Source of the DNA: Sphingobium sp. CAP-1
Lineage (GTDB): Bacteria; Pseudomonadota; Alphaproteobacteria; Sphingomonadales; Sphingomonadaceae
Direction of reading: 5' to 3'
NCBI RefSeq assembly: GCF_009720145.1
Contig: NZ_CP046252.1
Location: 1-64,000, forward strand
Length of the DNA stretch: 64,000 bases
Positions 9,060-18,059 of this stretch are shown here, in pieces; the stretch's first letter is position 1; each line of letters starts with the position of its first letter. Below the pieces are notes generated by a model. The model saw only the letters and a program-made list of their open reading frames with translations. It had not been told where the DNA came from and searched no databases. A program made the translations under genes and the position numbers.

Positions 9060-9251
9060 GCTCTTCCCTTGACTTTCCCTTTGGTCCGGCGGCGGACAAG
9101 CCCCGGATATGTCGATCCGCGCGCTTAGCAGGGGCGGATGGGCAGGGCAATGGCGGCGCTGGGGGATAGGGGTAAGCCTCTATTTGAAACTGGGCGCAAA
9201 CATGCCTATGTTGGCGGGAACATTGTCCCACACAAAAGGGTATAGCCTTCC

Positions 9252-9905
9252 GTGTATGTGATCGTCATCCTCGCCATGATTGCCGGCTTTCTGGCGCTGC
9301 GGCTCTATTCCGTGCTGGGCAAGCGTACCGGGCATGAGCAGGAGCCTGCGCCGCGCGCGGCGGACGAGCGGCCCAGGGCGACGGTGCTGCAACCCGGCCC
9401 GGTGGCCCAGGGCAGCGGCGATTCGGTGCGGCTGGCCGAGGGACTGATCGCGCCGGGCGCGGAAAGCGGCGTGCGCGCGCTGATCGCCGCCGATCGCAGC
9501 TTCGACGTGCCGCAATTTGTGGAGGGCGCCAAGAGCGCCTATAAGATGGTGCTGGAAGCCTTCTGGCGCGGCGATCGCGACGAACTGGGCTGGCTGTGCG
9601 ACGATGACGTTCGCGCCTCGTTCGAGGAAGCGATTACTGCGCGTGAAGCCGAGGGTCACGTCCTCGACAACCGGCTGGTCCGCATCGACAAGGCGCAGAT
9701 CGTCGAAGCCTCGCTCAATGGCCGCATCGCCGAAGTCGCGCTGCGGTTCGAGGCGGATATCGCCGCCATCACCCGCGACAAGGATGGCATCGTCATCGCC
9801 GGGTCGATGACCGACGCCGTCGGCACCAGGGACATCTGGACCTTCAGCCGCGACATTCGCAGCGCCGATCCCAACTGGAAGCTCAGCGAAACCGACGAAG
9901 GCTGA
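9252..9905 (+). CDS. Tim44/TimA-like membrane-anchored protein
   Basis: A 217-residue protein with one N-terminal transmembrane anchor (VIVILAMIAGFLALRLYSVLG), a low-complexity linker (about 25-60), and a C-terminal Tim44-like domain (about 80-215, FVEGAKSAYKMVLEAFWRGDRDELGWL onward). In mitochondria Tim44 links the translocase to Hsp70. The bacterial homologues are inner-membrane proteins of less certain role. Start is GTG at 9252. It lies 7 bases before mltA and shares its strand with mltA and smr, an arrangement typical of sphingomonads. Confidence 0.82.
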   Translation: MYVIVILAMIAGFLALRLYSVLGKRTGHEQEPAPRAADERPRATVLQPGPVAQGSGDSVRLAEGLIAPGAESGVRALIAADRSFDVPQFVEGAKSAYKMVLEAFWRGDRDELGWLCDDDVRASFEEAITAREAEGHVLDNRLVRIDKAQIVEASLNGRIAEVALRFEADIAAITRDKDGIVIAGSMTDAVGTRDIWTFSRDIRSADPNWKLSETDEG

Positions 9906-9912
9906 CCGGCGC

Positions 9913-11166
9913 ATGATCCATCGCCAGTCGGGAGCCGCGCTGCTGGCGGCGCTGCTGCTGTCCGCCTGCGCCGGCGGCGTTATCCCGCCCTCGGCCGGCG
10001 GCCCCGCGCAGACCCGGCCGACGCCGCCGGGAGGCGTTGCGACCCGTCCCGTTCCCGCCACGCCGCGCCCCACTCTGCCGGTCGAGTTGCCGACCGATCC
10101 CACGCTCGACAAGGGCAGTGCGATCGGCCTTGGCGTTGCGCGCGGTCCCGACATCGCCAGCCTGATCCCGTCGGGCGAGCGGTCGCGGCAGGCGCTCGCC
10201 GCGTTCCGCCTGTCCTGCCCGACGCTGATGCGTCGCACCGACCAGAGCGGGCTGACGCGCGGGTCCGACTGGAACAATAGCTGCGCCGCCGCGTCGAGCT
10301 GGCCCGAAGCATCGGCCAGCGAGTTTTTTTCCCGCTATTTCGAAGCGGTGCAGGTGGGCGATGGCTCGGCCTTCGTCACCGGCTATTATGAACCGGAAAT
10401 CGGCGGATCGCGCACTCGCCAGCCCGGCTATGACGTGCCGATCTATCGCCGCCCGGCCGACCTGATCGATGTCGATCTCGGCCAGTTCAGCGACAGCCTG
10501 AAAGGTCGCACGATTCGGGGCAAGGTGAGCGGCAGCAAGTTCATCCCCTATGACGAACGCAGCCAGATCGTCGCCGGATCGCTCGCCGGGCGCGGGCTGG
10601 AACTGGCCTGGGCGGCGGACCCGGTCGAATTTTTCTTCCTCCAGGTGCAGGGCAGCGGCCGGCTGAATTTGCCCGACGGCAGTGTCATGCGGATCGGCTA
10701 TGACGGGCAGAATGGCCGCGACTATAGCGGCATCGGCAAGCTGATGAAGGATCGCGGCCTGATCCAGGCCGGGTCGATGCAGGACATCATGGCCTATCTG
10801 CGCGCCAATCCGGTCGAGGGCGCGGCCATCATGAACGAGAATAGGAGCTTCGTCTTTTTCCGCGAGCTGACCGGGGCCGGGCCGCTGGGTGCGCTGGGCG
10901 TGGCGGTGACGCCCGAAGCCACGGTGGCGGCGGACCCGAAATTCGTGCCGCTGGGCGCGCCGGTGCTGCTCTCGCTCGACCGGGCGGAACCCAATGGCAT
11001 CTGGATCGCGCAGGATACCGGCGGCGCGATCAAGGGCGCGAACCGCTTCGACAGTTTCTGGGGCGCGGGCGCGCGGGCGCGGGCCATTGCCGGTGGCATG
11101 TCGGCGCGGGGCAGCGCCCTCATCCTGTTGCCGATCGGGTCGACGGCACGCCTCGCCCAGCCTTGA
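9913..11166 (+). CDS. mltA: Membrane-bound lytic murein transglycosylase A
   Basis: MltA cleaves the glycan strands of peptidoglycan, leaving 1,6-anhydromuropeptides. The 417-residue lipoprotein has a signal ending in the lipobox LSAC (about residues 15-20), a proline-rich linker to about 60, the MltA domain starting near FRLSCPTL, and the 3D-type C-terminal barrel with IAQDTGGAIKGANRFDSFWG, where the catalytic aspartate lies in the family. It is likely anchored in the outer membrane. It is translated 7 bases after the TimA-like gene and is followed after 16 bases by the Smr gene. Confidence 0.93.
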   Translation: MIHRQSGAALLAALLLSACAGGVIPPSAGGPAQTRPTPPGGVATRPVPATPRPTLPVELPTDPTLDKGSAIGLGVARGPDIASLIPSGERSRQALAAFRLSCPTLMRRTDQSGLTRGSDWNNSCAAASSWPEASASEFFSRYFEAVQVGDGSAFVTGYYEPEIGGSRTRQPGYDVPIYRRPADLIDVDLGQFSDSLKGRTIRGKVSGSKFIPYDERSQIVAGSLAGRGLELAWAADPVEFFFLQVQGSGRLNLPDGSVMRIGYDGQNGRDYSGIGKLMKDRGLIQAGSMQDIMAYLRANPVEGAAIMNENRSFVFFRELTGAGPLGALGVAVTPEATVAADPKFVPLGAPVLLSLDRAEPNGIWIAQDTGGAIKGANRFDSFWGAGARARAIAGGMSARGSALILLPIGSTARLAQP

Positions 11167-11182
11167 ACCATTGGCTCTGAAC

Positions 11183-11725
11183 ATGGCCCGGCGGCGGCTT
11201 TCCTCCGATGAAGAAGCGCTCTGGGATGCCCTGATCCGTAGCGTCAGGCCGTTGCGGCCGGGCGCGCGGGCGGCCGTGACCACATCTGCCGCGCCCGATC
11301 TGCCGGCCCTGCCCATGACAGGAAAATTAACCAAATCCCCGCCGCCGGCGGTTGTCGCACCGCCGCCAAGAAGCCCCGCCGCCATGTTGGACAATGGCTG
11401 GGAAAAGCGCATCCGCGGCGGCACGATCAGCCCGGACATGAGTATCGACCTGCACGGCCATACGCTCGCCGCCGCCCATGCCCAGCTCAATCAGGCGATC
11501 GCGCAGGGGCTGTCGCGCGACGCCCGCGTGCTGCTGGTGGTGACGGGCAAACCGCCGAAAAGCGCCACTGCCGGCGCGGCCTCCCGCCGTGGTGCGATTC
11601 GCGGCGAAATCGGCCATTGGCTCGAAACCAGCCCTTATGCCGATCGGATCGCCAGCGTGCGGATCGCCCATCCGCGCCATGGCGGCGACGGCGCCCTCTA
11701 TCTGATTTTGCGCCGCAAAAAGTAG
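11183..11725 (+). CDS. Smr-domain protein (possible DNA nuclease)
   Basis: A 180-residue stand-alone Smr (small MutS-related) protein. The N-terminal half (1-80) is a proline/alanine-rich leader. The Smr domain is in the C-terminal half, with DLHGHTLAAAHAQL and a VTGK motif. The usual glycine after VTGK is replaced (VTGKPP). Smr domains nick or bind DNA or RNA. The start at ATG 11183 was chosen because the frame upstream overlaps mltA. It is the last gene of the TimA-like/mltA/smr set. Confidence 0.85.
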   Translation: MARRRLSSDEEALWDALIRSVRPLRPGARAAVTTSAAPDLPALPMTGKLTKSPPPAVVAPPPRSPAAMLDNGWEKRIRGGTISPDMSIDLHGHTLAAAHAQLNQAIAQGLSRDARVLLVVTGKPPKSATAGAASRRGAIRGEIGHWLETSPYADRIASVRIAHPRHGGDGALYLILRRKK

Positions 11726-11824
11726 CGATTCTCTCAGGGCTTGCTGATCTTTTCTTAACCACTGTCCTTCATATCCCGCTGATCGAGCCTCAAACGTGGA
11801 GGCGGCAGCGGGGCAGGGAGGCAC

Positions 11825-13507
11825 ATGCAGGGCGTGACGTTGAAAAGCCGCGCCGCTGCCTTCGCCTGCGCCGCGGGGGCGCTGGTGTTCATCCTGTCGC
11901 TGGTGCTGGGCTATACGCCGGGGCAGGAGGACGACCTGATGCAGGTCGGCCGTTCGCTCATCATCGCCATATTGTGCGGCACGATGAGCTGGGCATCGGC
12001 CCGACGCACGATCGCGACGACCGCGACCGCCATCGACGCTGCGACCGAACGGCTGCTGTCCGCCGCCATCGGCGATCTGCAATCGGGCGTGCCGGCCGAA
12101 ATAGGCGAGGAACTGCCCGACCTGTCGGTGGCGATGCAAAGCCTGTTCAGCCAGGTGCGCACCAATCTGGACCATGTCCAGGCGCTGGCGCTGTTCGACC
12201 AGATTACCGGCCTTGCCAATCGCACGAGCTTCTGCCGCCAGGTCGAGCGCTTGCTCGCCGATCATGACGCCAATGGCCTGCCGACCCTCTTCTTCATCGA
12301 TCTTGACGGGTTCAAGGGCGTCAACGACACGCTGGGCCATGCGGCCGGCGACCAGTTGCTGGCGCGCGTCGCCGGCCGTTTGCGCGAAGTCGTGATGGCG
12401 CAGGTCAGCACCGGCTGCGGCGACGCGGTGATCGGCCGTCTGGCGGGCGATGAATTCACCATGTTCTTCCCCCGCCTGACCGGCCCGGCGGCGGCGCAGC
12501 GGATCGCGCGCGCCATCCAGTTCGCGCTGGGCGAACGCTTTGACCTCGGCAGCCAGCATGTCGAACTGGGCGCGTCGATCGGCATCGCCTGCTACCCCGA
12601 TCATGGCGAAAATCTGGCCGGCCTGCTGCGCGCCGCCGACGCGGCCATGTATCATGCCAAGCATCAGGGGCGCGGCCGCGCGGAAATCTATACCGACGCG
12701 CTCGCGCTGGCGGCGAAGGACCGGGCCGAGCTGGAGCGCGACCTGCTGGTCGGCCTGCAACGCGACGAATTTCTGCTGGAGTTCCAGCCGCAGATCGACA
12801 TTGCCAGCGGCGGCGCGGTGGCGGCCGAGGCGCTGGTGCGCTGGGCGCATCCGCAGCGCGACCTCGTCATGCCCGGCGCCTTCGTGCCGGTGGCGGAGGA
12901 AAGCGGCGCCATCGTCGCGCTGGGCGATTGGGTGATGGACCGGGTGTGCCAGACCGCCGCGCGCTGGGCGCAGGCGGGCATCCATCAACGCATCGCGATC
13001 AACATCTCGACCCGCGAACTGGGCCAGCCCGACTTCTTCCTGCGGCTGCGCCACGCCATCGCCACCCACGCCGCGCCGCCCGCCATGCTGGAGCTGGAGA
13101 TCAGCGAATCGCTGGCGATGGAGATGGACCCGCGCGTGCTGGAGCAATTGCGCGCGCTGCGCCGCGACGGCGTGTGCGTGGCGATCGACGATTTCGGCAC
13201 CGGCTATTCCAACCTGTCGCGGCTGAAGGAATTGCCGGTCGACCGGGTCAAGATCGACCGCAGCCTGGTCCGCGACATCGCCACCTCCGCTGAAGCGCGC
13301 ACCATCTGTTCGGCCGTGGTCGGGCTGGTGCAGGGGCTGGGCATGGAAGTGGTGGTCGAAGGCGTCGAAAGCGCGGCGCAGATGGACGTGCTGCGCGTGA
13401 TCGGCTGCACCCTGTTCCAGGGCTATCACCTCGCGCGGCCGACGGGCGAGCGCGACTATCTCGCGCAGTTCGCGCGCAACGCGCGGCTGGAGCGGGATGC
13501 GGGGTAG
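11825..13507 (+). CDS. GGDEF-EAL protein (c-di-GMP turnover), membrane-anchored
   Basis: A 560-residue protein with a short membrane hairpin at the N-terminus (about 10-60, two hydrophobic segments), a linker, a GGDEF domain (about 125-290) and an EAL domain (about 300-555). The active-site motif reads RLAGDEF, a tolerated variant of GGDEF, and the inhibitory-site region is not obvious. The EAL motif (AAEALVRW), the DDFGTGYSNLSRL loop and the VEGVESA end look intact, so phosphodiesterase activity is likely and cyclase activity possible. No recognisable sensor domain is present. It stands alone on its transcript. Confidence 0.9.
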   Translation: MQGVTLKSRAAAFACAAGALVFILSLVLGYTPGQEDDLMQVGRSLIIAILCGTMSWASARRTIATTATAIDAATERLLSAAIGDLQSGVPAEIGEELPDLSVAMQSLFSQVRTNLDHVQALALFDQITGLANRTSFCRQVERLLADHDANGLPTLFFIDLDGFKGVNDTLGHAAGDQLLARVAGRLREVVMAQVSTGCGDAVIGRLAGDEFTMFFPRLTGPAAAQRIARAIQFALGERFDLGSQHVELGASIGIACYPDHGENLAGLLRAADAAMYHAKHQGRGRAEIYTDALALAAKDRAELERDLLVGLQRDEFLLEFQPQIDIASGGAVAAEALVRWAHPQRDLVMPGAFVPVAEESGAIVALGDWVMDRVCQTAARWAQAGIHQRIAINISTRELGQPDFFLRLRHAIATHAAPPAMLELEISESLAMEMDPRVLEQLRALRRDGVCVAIDDFGTGYSNLSRLKELPVDRVKIDRSLVRDIATSAEARTICSAVVGLVQGLGMEVVVEGVESAAQMDVLRVIGCTLFQGYHLARPTGERDYLAQFARNARLERDAG

Positions 13508-13597
13508 GGGTAAGTGAGGGGAGGCGGGAGTCGATCCGTTTGCCTTTACGTCTTATGACTTCCAATATCGTGACGGTCTACGCTCGGTCCCAGAAAA

Positions 13598-13738
13598 TCC
13601 AACAGATTGAATCTGTTGGAACGGAATGACATGCATCTGAATCGTCATTGCGAGCGCAGCGAAGCAATCCATGTCGCACCATTGGATTGCTTCGCTACGC
13701 TCGCAATGACGGGCTGGGTCAGTCTCATGTCATTCCAC
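13598..13738. repeat. Cluster of nested extragenic palindromes (REP-like)
   Basis: Three inverted repeats are packed together. At 13598-13620 is a perfect palindrome (two 11-base arms around G). At 13643-13711, arms of 29 bases (13643-13671 and 13683-13711) differ at one position around an 11-base loop. An outer pair, GGAATGACATG at 13623-13633 and its reverse complement at 13726-13736, encloses the second. The central element matches the well-known dispersed CGTCATTGCGAGC repeat of proteobacteria. It fills the gap between the GGDEF-EAL gene and an unknown gene. Confidence 0.8.
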
Positions 13739-13739
13739 T

Positions 13740-14297
13740 CTAATCCTTACTATGCGCAACGACGTAGGCGTTCATGGCCAGCCGCCTTACACCGGGTATC
13801 GTAAGCGGCTCCATTGCATCGATCCGCTTTATTTGGTTGCCTTCGAAATCGATTAACATAACGATTTCAGGGCTTTCGCGGAAGGCATAGTGTTGGGCGA
13901 TAGGGGCATCAGCATCAACTCGGCACACCCAGTTGAGTTCAACCCAATTTGCGCCCTCATCATAGGATAGGGGACCATCGCAACTATCCACCAAGGCACT
14001 GATAAATTTCGTATTTATCGGCTCATGCTTGGCTGGTTGTGGTGAAGCGTAGGTGCTGAGCTCCAATCTTGCCTTCTTGACAAGGAAGGAAGCGAAGGCG
14101 GCTTCTCCTCCTTGTTTTGCTGCCTCGAATGCTGTTTTCGCACGTTGGAACAACGGCCCATGTCTGAAATGGGCGGAGGTTACGTTCGCAATTGATTTGG
14201 GTATTTCTGGCCGTTTGTCTGGCGCGGGTGGTTGTGCCGCAACAGATGAAGCCATCAAAGCCATTGTAATGGCGGCCTGTAATAGCACCTGACGCAT
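13740..14297 (-). CDS. Secreted protein of unknown family
   Basis: 185 residues with a signal peptide (MRQVLLQAAITMALMASSVAA, cleavage near 21), so probably periplasmic. Two cysteines (in DSCDGP and NWVCRV) could form a disulfide. I recognise no family. Base composition by eye is clearly lower in GC than its neighbours, with more AT-ending codons. The gene sits between a REP-like cluster and dapE, all of which suggests late acquisition. The start at 14297 was chosen because it begins the signal sequence; 17 more codons are open upstream. Its stop falls 1-2 bases from the repeat cluster. Confidence 0.6.
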   Translation of the reverse strand: MRQVLLQAAITMALMASSVAAQPPAPDKRPEIPKSIANVTSAHFRHGPLFQRAKTAFEAAKQGGEAAFASFLVKKARLELSTYASPQPAKHEPINTKFISALVDSCDGPLSYDEGANWVELNWVCRVDADAPIAQHYAFRESPEIVMLIDFEGNQIKRIDAMEPLTIPGVRRLAMNAYVVAHSKD

Positions 14298-14370
14298 ATT
14301 TTTACGATCCCACCCTTCCGTTACCAATTTGGATAGGTAGACTATCACGCGTTGGCAAGCTGATGCCCCC

Positions 14371-15510
14371 TCACCCCAGCGCCCGCTCCACCACCAGCGC
14401 GTAGATCCGCTGTAAATCGCGCAGATCCTGCACCGCGACGGCTTCGTCCAGCTTGTGCATGGTGGCGTTGTTCAGGCCGAACTCCACCACCGGGCAGAGG
14501 CGCGACAGGAAGCGGGCGTCGGACGTGCCGCCGGTGGTGGACAGTTCCGTCTCCACCCCGGTCACGTCGCGGATCGCGCCGCTGACCAGATCGCTGAACG
14601 CGCCCGGCGCGGTCAGGAAGGATTCGCCGCTGATCTTCGCCTCGACCACGCCGCCCTCTTGTCCCGCGATACCCTTGATCCGCTCGATCAGCGACGCGCC
14701 TGTATGCTGGTCGTTGAAGCGGATCGAGATGCGCGCGGTGGCGGCGGCGGGGATCACATTATGCGCGACATTGCCGACTTCCAGATCGGTAATCTCGATA
14801 TTGCTGGGCTGGAACCAGTCGGTCCCCTCGTCCAGCACTTCCGCTTCGATCGCCGTCAGGATGCGCACCAGCCTGGGGATCGGATTGTCGGCCAGATGGG
14901 GATAGGCGACATGGCCCTGCGTGCCCGCGACCCCGATCCACATATTGACCGACCCGCGCCGGCCGATCTTCACCACATCGCCCAGCCGCGCCGACGATGT
15001 CGGCTCGCCCACCAGGCACAGGTCCGGGCGCAATTCGCGCGCCTTCATCCGCTCCATCAGCGCCAGCGTGCCATAGACGGCCGGGCCTTCCTCATCGCCG
15101 GTGATGATGAGGCTGATCGTGCCGGGCAGGGCGTCGGGCAGGTCGGCCAGCGCCGCGACGAAGGCGGCGATCGATCCCTTCATGTCCACCGCGCCGCGCC
15201 CGTAGAGCAGGTCGCCGCGAATCTCCGGCGCGAACGGGTCGCTGGTCCAGCCCGCGCCGGGCGGCACCACGTCCAGATGCCCGGCAAAGGCGAAATGCGG
15301 TCCAGCCCCCGTCGTGCGCCACGCCAGCAGATTTTCGACCGGCCCGTCGGGTGCTTCGCCCACGGTGAAGCGATCGACGGTAAAGCCCAGCGGCGTCAGC
15401 ATCGCCTCCAGTTCGGCGAATACCGCGCCGGTCGCCGGGGTTACGGACGGGCAGGCCAGCAGGCGCTGGGCGAGGGCCACGACATCATGATTGGTGCTGG
15501 TCATGCTCAT
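14371..15510 (-). CDS. dapE: Succinyl-diaminopimelate desuccinylase
   Basis: DapE removes succinate from N-succinyl-LL-diaminopimelate in the lysine/meso-DAP branch that feeds peptidoglycan. The 379-residue M20 metallopeptidase shows FAGHLDVVPPG with the first zinc ligands, GRGAVDMKGS, ITGDEEGPA with the catalytic glutamate, and STTGGTSDARF, which is typical of DapE. Length is normal. The start is ATG 15510, with a second ATG two codons later. It diverges from the cupin gene across about 57 bases. Confidence 0.93.
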   Translation of the reverse strand: MSMTSTNHDVVALAQRLLACPSVTPATGAVFAELEAMLTPLGFTVDRFTVGEAPDGPVENLLAWRTTGAGPHFAFAGHLDVVPPGAGWTSDPFAPEIRGDLLYGRGAVDMKGSIAAFVAALADLPDALPGTISLIITGDEEGPAVYGTLALMERMKARELRPDLCLVGEPTSSARLGDVVKIGRRGSVNMWIGVAGTQGHVAYPHLADNPIPRLVRILTAIEAEVLDEGTDWFQPSNIEITDLEVGNVAHNVIPAAATARISIRFNDQHTGASLIERIKGIAGQEGGVVEAKISGESFLTAPGAFSDLVSGAIRDVTGVETELSTTGGTSDARFLSRLCPVVEFGLNNATMHKLDEAVAVQDLRDLQRIYALVVERALG

Positions 15511-15567
15511 CCCGCCGCGTTAGCGAAAGCCATGACCCTTGGCCAGCGGCAGAAGGAGGATGGCCCC

Positions 15568-16011
15568 ATGCCCCGCATCGATCTGGACGGCATCGCGCCG
15601 ACCAACCACACCGGCTATCCGGCCGACCATGCGGCTATCGTCGCGGGGCGATGGGTCCGGCGGCTGGGTCCGGCGAGCGGCCTTGCCGATTTCGGCGTCA
15701 GCCATGTCGTGCTGAAGCCCGGCGCGGCCTCCGCCCACCGCCACTGGCATGAGGATGAGGACGAGTTCGTCGTCATGCTGGCGGGCGAGGCGGTGCTGGT
15801 GGAGGAGGGCGCGCGTACGCCGATGCGGCCGGGCGATCTGGCCGCCTTCCCCAAGGGGGAGCCGAACGGCCATCATCTGGTCAATGAAAGCGCGGTCGAT
15901 TGCGTGTTCGTCGCCTTCGGCCGGAAGGTCAGCGGCGATTGCCATTATCCCGACATCGACATGCAATGGTCGGGCGGCGCCTATCGGCACAAGGACGGGA
16001 GCGCCTATTGA
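15568..16011 (+). CDS. Cupin-domain protein
   Basis: A 147-residue single cupin barrel. Motif 1 is visible as SAHRHWHEDEDEFVVMLAGEAVLV (two histidines and a glutamate as metal ligands) and motif 2 as GDLAAFPKGEPNGHHLVN. No enzyme activity can be assigned. The ATG at 15568 follows a good AGGAGGA ribosome site. Its stop codon overlaps the start of the LD-carboxypeptidase gene (TGATG at 16009-16013), so the two are likely translationally coupled, and it opens a five-gene plus-strand run. Confidence 0.82.
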   Translation: MPRIDLDGIAPTNHTGYPADHAAIVAGRWVRRLGPASGLADFGVSHVVLKPGAASAHRHWHEDEDEFVVMLAGEAVLVEEGARTPMRPGDLAAFPKGEPNGHHLVNESAVDCVFVAFGRKVSGDCHYPDIDMQWSGGAYRHKDGSAY

Positions 16012-17045
16012 TGATGGCGGTGGACCGGCGCGGCTGGATCGCGGGCATGGGGGCGCTGCTGGCGGCGGCGCGGGCGCCCGTGGTGACGGCGGCGGGGCTG
16101 GTGAAGCCGGCGCGGCTGAAACAGGGCGACACGGTCGGGTTGATCGAGCCGGCGGGCTTCACCGACGATGCGTTCGACCTCGATCTGGTCAGGGATACGA
16201 TCAGCGCCATGGGCCTGACGCCCAAAGCCGCGCCGCATCTGGCGGGGCGCTATGGCTATCTGGCGGGGACCGACAGGGATCGCGCCGCCGACGTGAATGC
16301 GATGTTCGCCGACCCGCAGGTGAAAGCGGTGTTCGCGGTGCGCGGCGGATGGGGCTGCGCGCGCATCCTGCCGCTGCTGGACTTCGCGACCATCCGCCGC
16401 AATCCCAAGCTGCTGGTCGGTTTTTCGGACATCACCGCGCTGCATCTGGCTTTCGCGGCAAAGGCGGGCTTCACCACCATCCATGGTCCCAATGCGGCGA
16501 GCAGTTGGGGGCGTTTTAGCTGGGACGCATTTCGCGCGCTGGCGTTCGACGGCGCGACCCCGACCCTGTCGACGCCGGCGGGGCAGGAGGACCGGCTGTC
16601 GCAGCGCGCCGGGCGCATCCGCACCTTCCGCCCCGGCGTGGCGCGCGGGCGGCTGCTGGGCGGCAATCTCAGCGTGCTGGCGGCGCTGATGGGGACGCCC
16701 TGGCTGCCCGACTTCAGCGGCGCGATCCTGTTTATCGAGGATATCAGCGAACAGCCCTATCGCATCGACCGGATGCTGACCCAGTTGGCGCTGGGCGGGG
16801 TGCTGGGGAAACTCGCCGGGGTGGTGTTCGGCCAATGCACCGATTGCGGTCCGGCCGGCGCCAGCTATGGCGGCTTCACCTTGTCGCAAGTGCTGCAACA
16901 GCATCTGGAGCCGCTGGGTATTCCTGCCTTTCAGGGCGGGCAGTTCGGCCATGTCGCCAATCAATATAGTCTGCCGCTGGGCGTGGCGGCGGAAATCGAC
17001 GCCGGTGCGGGCACGATCCGCTTGCTGGAGCCGGCGGTCGCATGA
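16011..17045 (+). CDS. LD-carboxypeptidase (peptidase S66), probably exported
   Basis: A 344-residue S66-family enzyme related to LdcA and MccF. LdcA removes the terminal D-alanine from murein tetrapeptides during recycling. GFSDITALH holds the likely nucleophile serine, and LLGGNLSVLAALMGTPW and FIEDISEQPYRIDRMLTQL hold the region of the catalytic glutamate. The N-terminus VDRRGWIAGMGALLAAA resembles a twin-arginine signal, suggesting a periplasmic enzyme, while classical LdcA is cytoplasmic. Start is the ATG overlapping the cupin stop; a second ATG follows at once. Peptidoglycan recycling is the most likely role. Confidence 0.88.
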   Translation: MMAVDRRGWIAGMGALLAAARAPVVTAAGLVKPARLKQGDTVGLIEPAGFTDDAFDLDLVRDTISAMGLTPKAAPHLAGRYGYLAGTDRDRAADVNAMFADPQVKAVFAVRGGWGCARILPLLDFATIRRNPKLLVGFSDITALHLAFAAKAGFTTIHGPNAASSWGRFSWDAFRALAFDGATPTLSTPAGQEDRLSQRAGRIRTFRPGVARGRLLGGNLSVLAALMGTPWLPDFSGAILFIEDISEQPYRIDRMLTQLALGGVLGKLAGVVFGQCTDCGPAGASYGGFTLSQVLQQHLEPLGIPAFQGGQFGHVANQYSLPLGVAAEIDAGAGTIRLLEPAVA

Positions 17046-17086
17046 CGGCCTGTTCCCTGTCGCCATCCTCTTGTCGGGCTTCTCCT

Positions 17087-17611
17087 ATGATCCGTTTCGC
17101 TGCATTCCTTGCCCTGGGCCTGCTCGCCGCCTGCTCCAGCCCCAAAACTGCCGCCGATAACAGCGCGCAGGCGACGGTTCCCGCGGCGCTGCCGGTCATG
17201 ATCCGCGCCGCCAATGGCACGCATCGCTTCGATGTCGAGGTCGCACGGACGCCGGCGGAACAGGAAAAGGGACTGATGTTCCGCAAGGAACTGGCGGCGG
17301 ACGGCGGGATGCTCTTTCCCATGGACCCGCCGCGCACCGCCAGCTTCTGGATGAAGGACACGCTGATCCCGCTCGACATGCTGTTCATCCATACCGACGG
17401 GACCATCGCCTTCCTCAAGGCCAATGCGGAGCCTTATTCGCGCATCCCGGTGTCGGCCGGGGTGCCGGTGGTCGCGGTGCTGGAACTGCGCGGCGGGCGG
17501 GCGGCGGAACTGGGGATCAGGGAAGGGGATGTCGTGAACTGGGGGGCATGCGCCGCACCGGCGGAAAAGGTCGCGACCGATCTGAATTTCTGCCCGCGTC
17601 CAGCCCAATAG
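17087..17611 (+). CDS. DUF192 lipoprotein
   Basis: 174 residues. The signal MIRFAAFLALGLLAAC gives a lipobox at residues 13-16, which fixes this start. An ATG at 17042 overlaps the previous stop (ATGA) and would add 15 residues, so coupling is possible. The DUF192 domain covers most of the mature part: FDVEVARTPAEQEKGLMFRK, MLFPM, SFWMKDTLIPLDMLFI, VLELRGGRAAELGIREGD. Family function is not established; it is often exported. It lies between the LD-carboxypeptidase and NDUFA12 genes. Confidence 0.87.
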   Translation: MIRFAAFLALGLLAACSSPKTAADNSAQATVPAALPVMIRAANGTHRFDVEVARTPAEQEKGLMFRKELAADGGMLFPMDPPRTASFWMKDTLIPLDMLFIHTDGTIAFLKANAEPYSRIPVSAGVPVVAVLELRGGRAAELGIREGDVVNWGACAAPAEKVATDLNFCPRPAQ

Positions 17612-17660
17612 CGCTACATCCTCCTTGCCCGCGCCCGTCGCAGCGGCTAAGCGCTGGCGC

Positions 17661-18059
17661 ATGGGAATCCTGGCTAACGTCTTTACCTGGTGGAATGGCG
17701 CCACCTTCGGCACCTGGCTCTTCACGGCCCGCAAGGGCAAGAAAGTGGGCGAGGATCATCAGGGCAATGTCTATTATGAAGGCGGCACCGACCCCCATGG
17801 CATGACCCGTCGCTGGGTGATGTATAACGGGGCCAATGATTCGAGCCGCGTGCCGGCCGAATGGCATGGCTGGCTGCATCATTCGATCGAGGGTGCGCCC
17901 GAAAGCTGCCTGCCGCCGCCGCGCATCTGGGAAAAGGAATCAACCCCCAACGCGACCGGCACCGTCAACGCCTATCGCCCGTCCGGCGCGCTCGAAAAGG
18001 GTGGCCAGCGCCAGAAGGCGACCGGCGATTATGAAGCCTGGAGCCCCGACGCGGCATGA
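17661..18059 (+). CDS. NDUFA12-family NADH:ubiquinone oxidoreductase accessory subunit
   Basis: 132 residues matching the NDUFA12 (B17.2) family, an accessory subunit of respiratory complex I shared by mitochondria and alphaproteobacteria. Visible signs are FTWWNGATFGTWLFTARKGKKVGEDHQGNVYYE near the N-terminus, RRWVMYNGANDSSRVPAEWHGWLHH in the middle, and the PPPRIWEKESTPN segment. The start at 17661 begins the conserved part. Its stop overlaps the DUF2155 start by four bases (ATGA), a very common alphaproteobacterial pair. It supports assignment of the genome to this class. Confidence 0.93.
   Translation: MGILANVFTWWNGATFGTWLFTARKGKKVGEDHQGNVYYEGGTDPHGMTRRWVMYNGANDSSRVPAEWHGWLHHSIEGAPESCLPPPRIWEKESTPNATGTVNAYRPSGALEKGGQRQKATGDYEAWSPDAA

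Noticed and set aside
11327..13429. 700-codon minus-strand open frame opposite smr and the GGDEF-EAL gene
   Set aside because: It is rich in His, Arg and Gln, as expected of antisense of a GC-rich gene, and has no recognisable domain.
13607..13804. Short open frame with HCERSEAI and LDCFATLAMT, residues seen in many databases
   Set aside because: It is the translation of the REP-like palindrome itself. The same pseudo-peptide arises wherever the repeat occurs, and there is no ribosome site.
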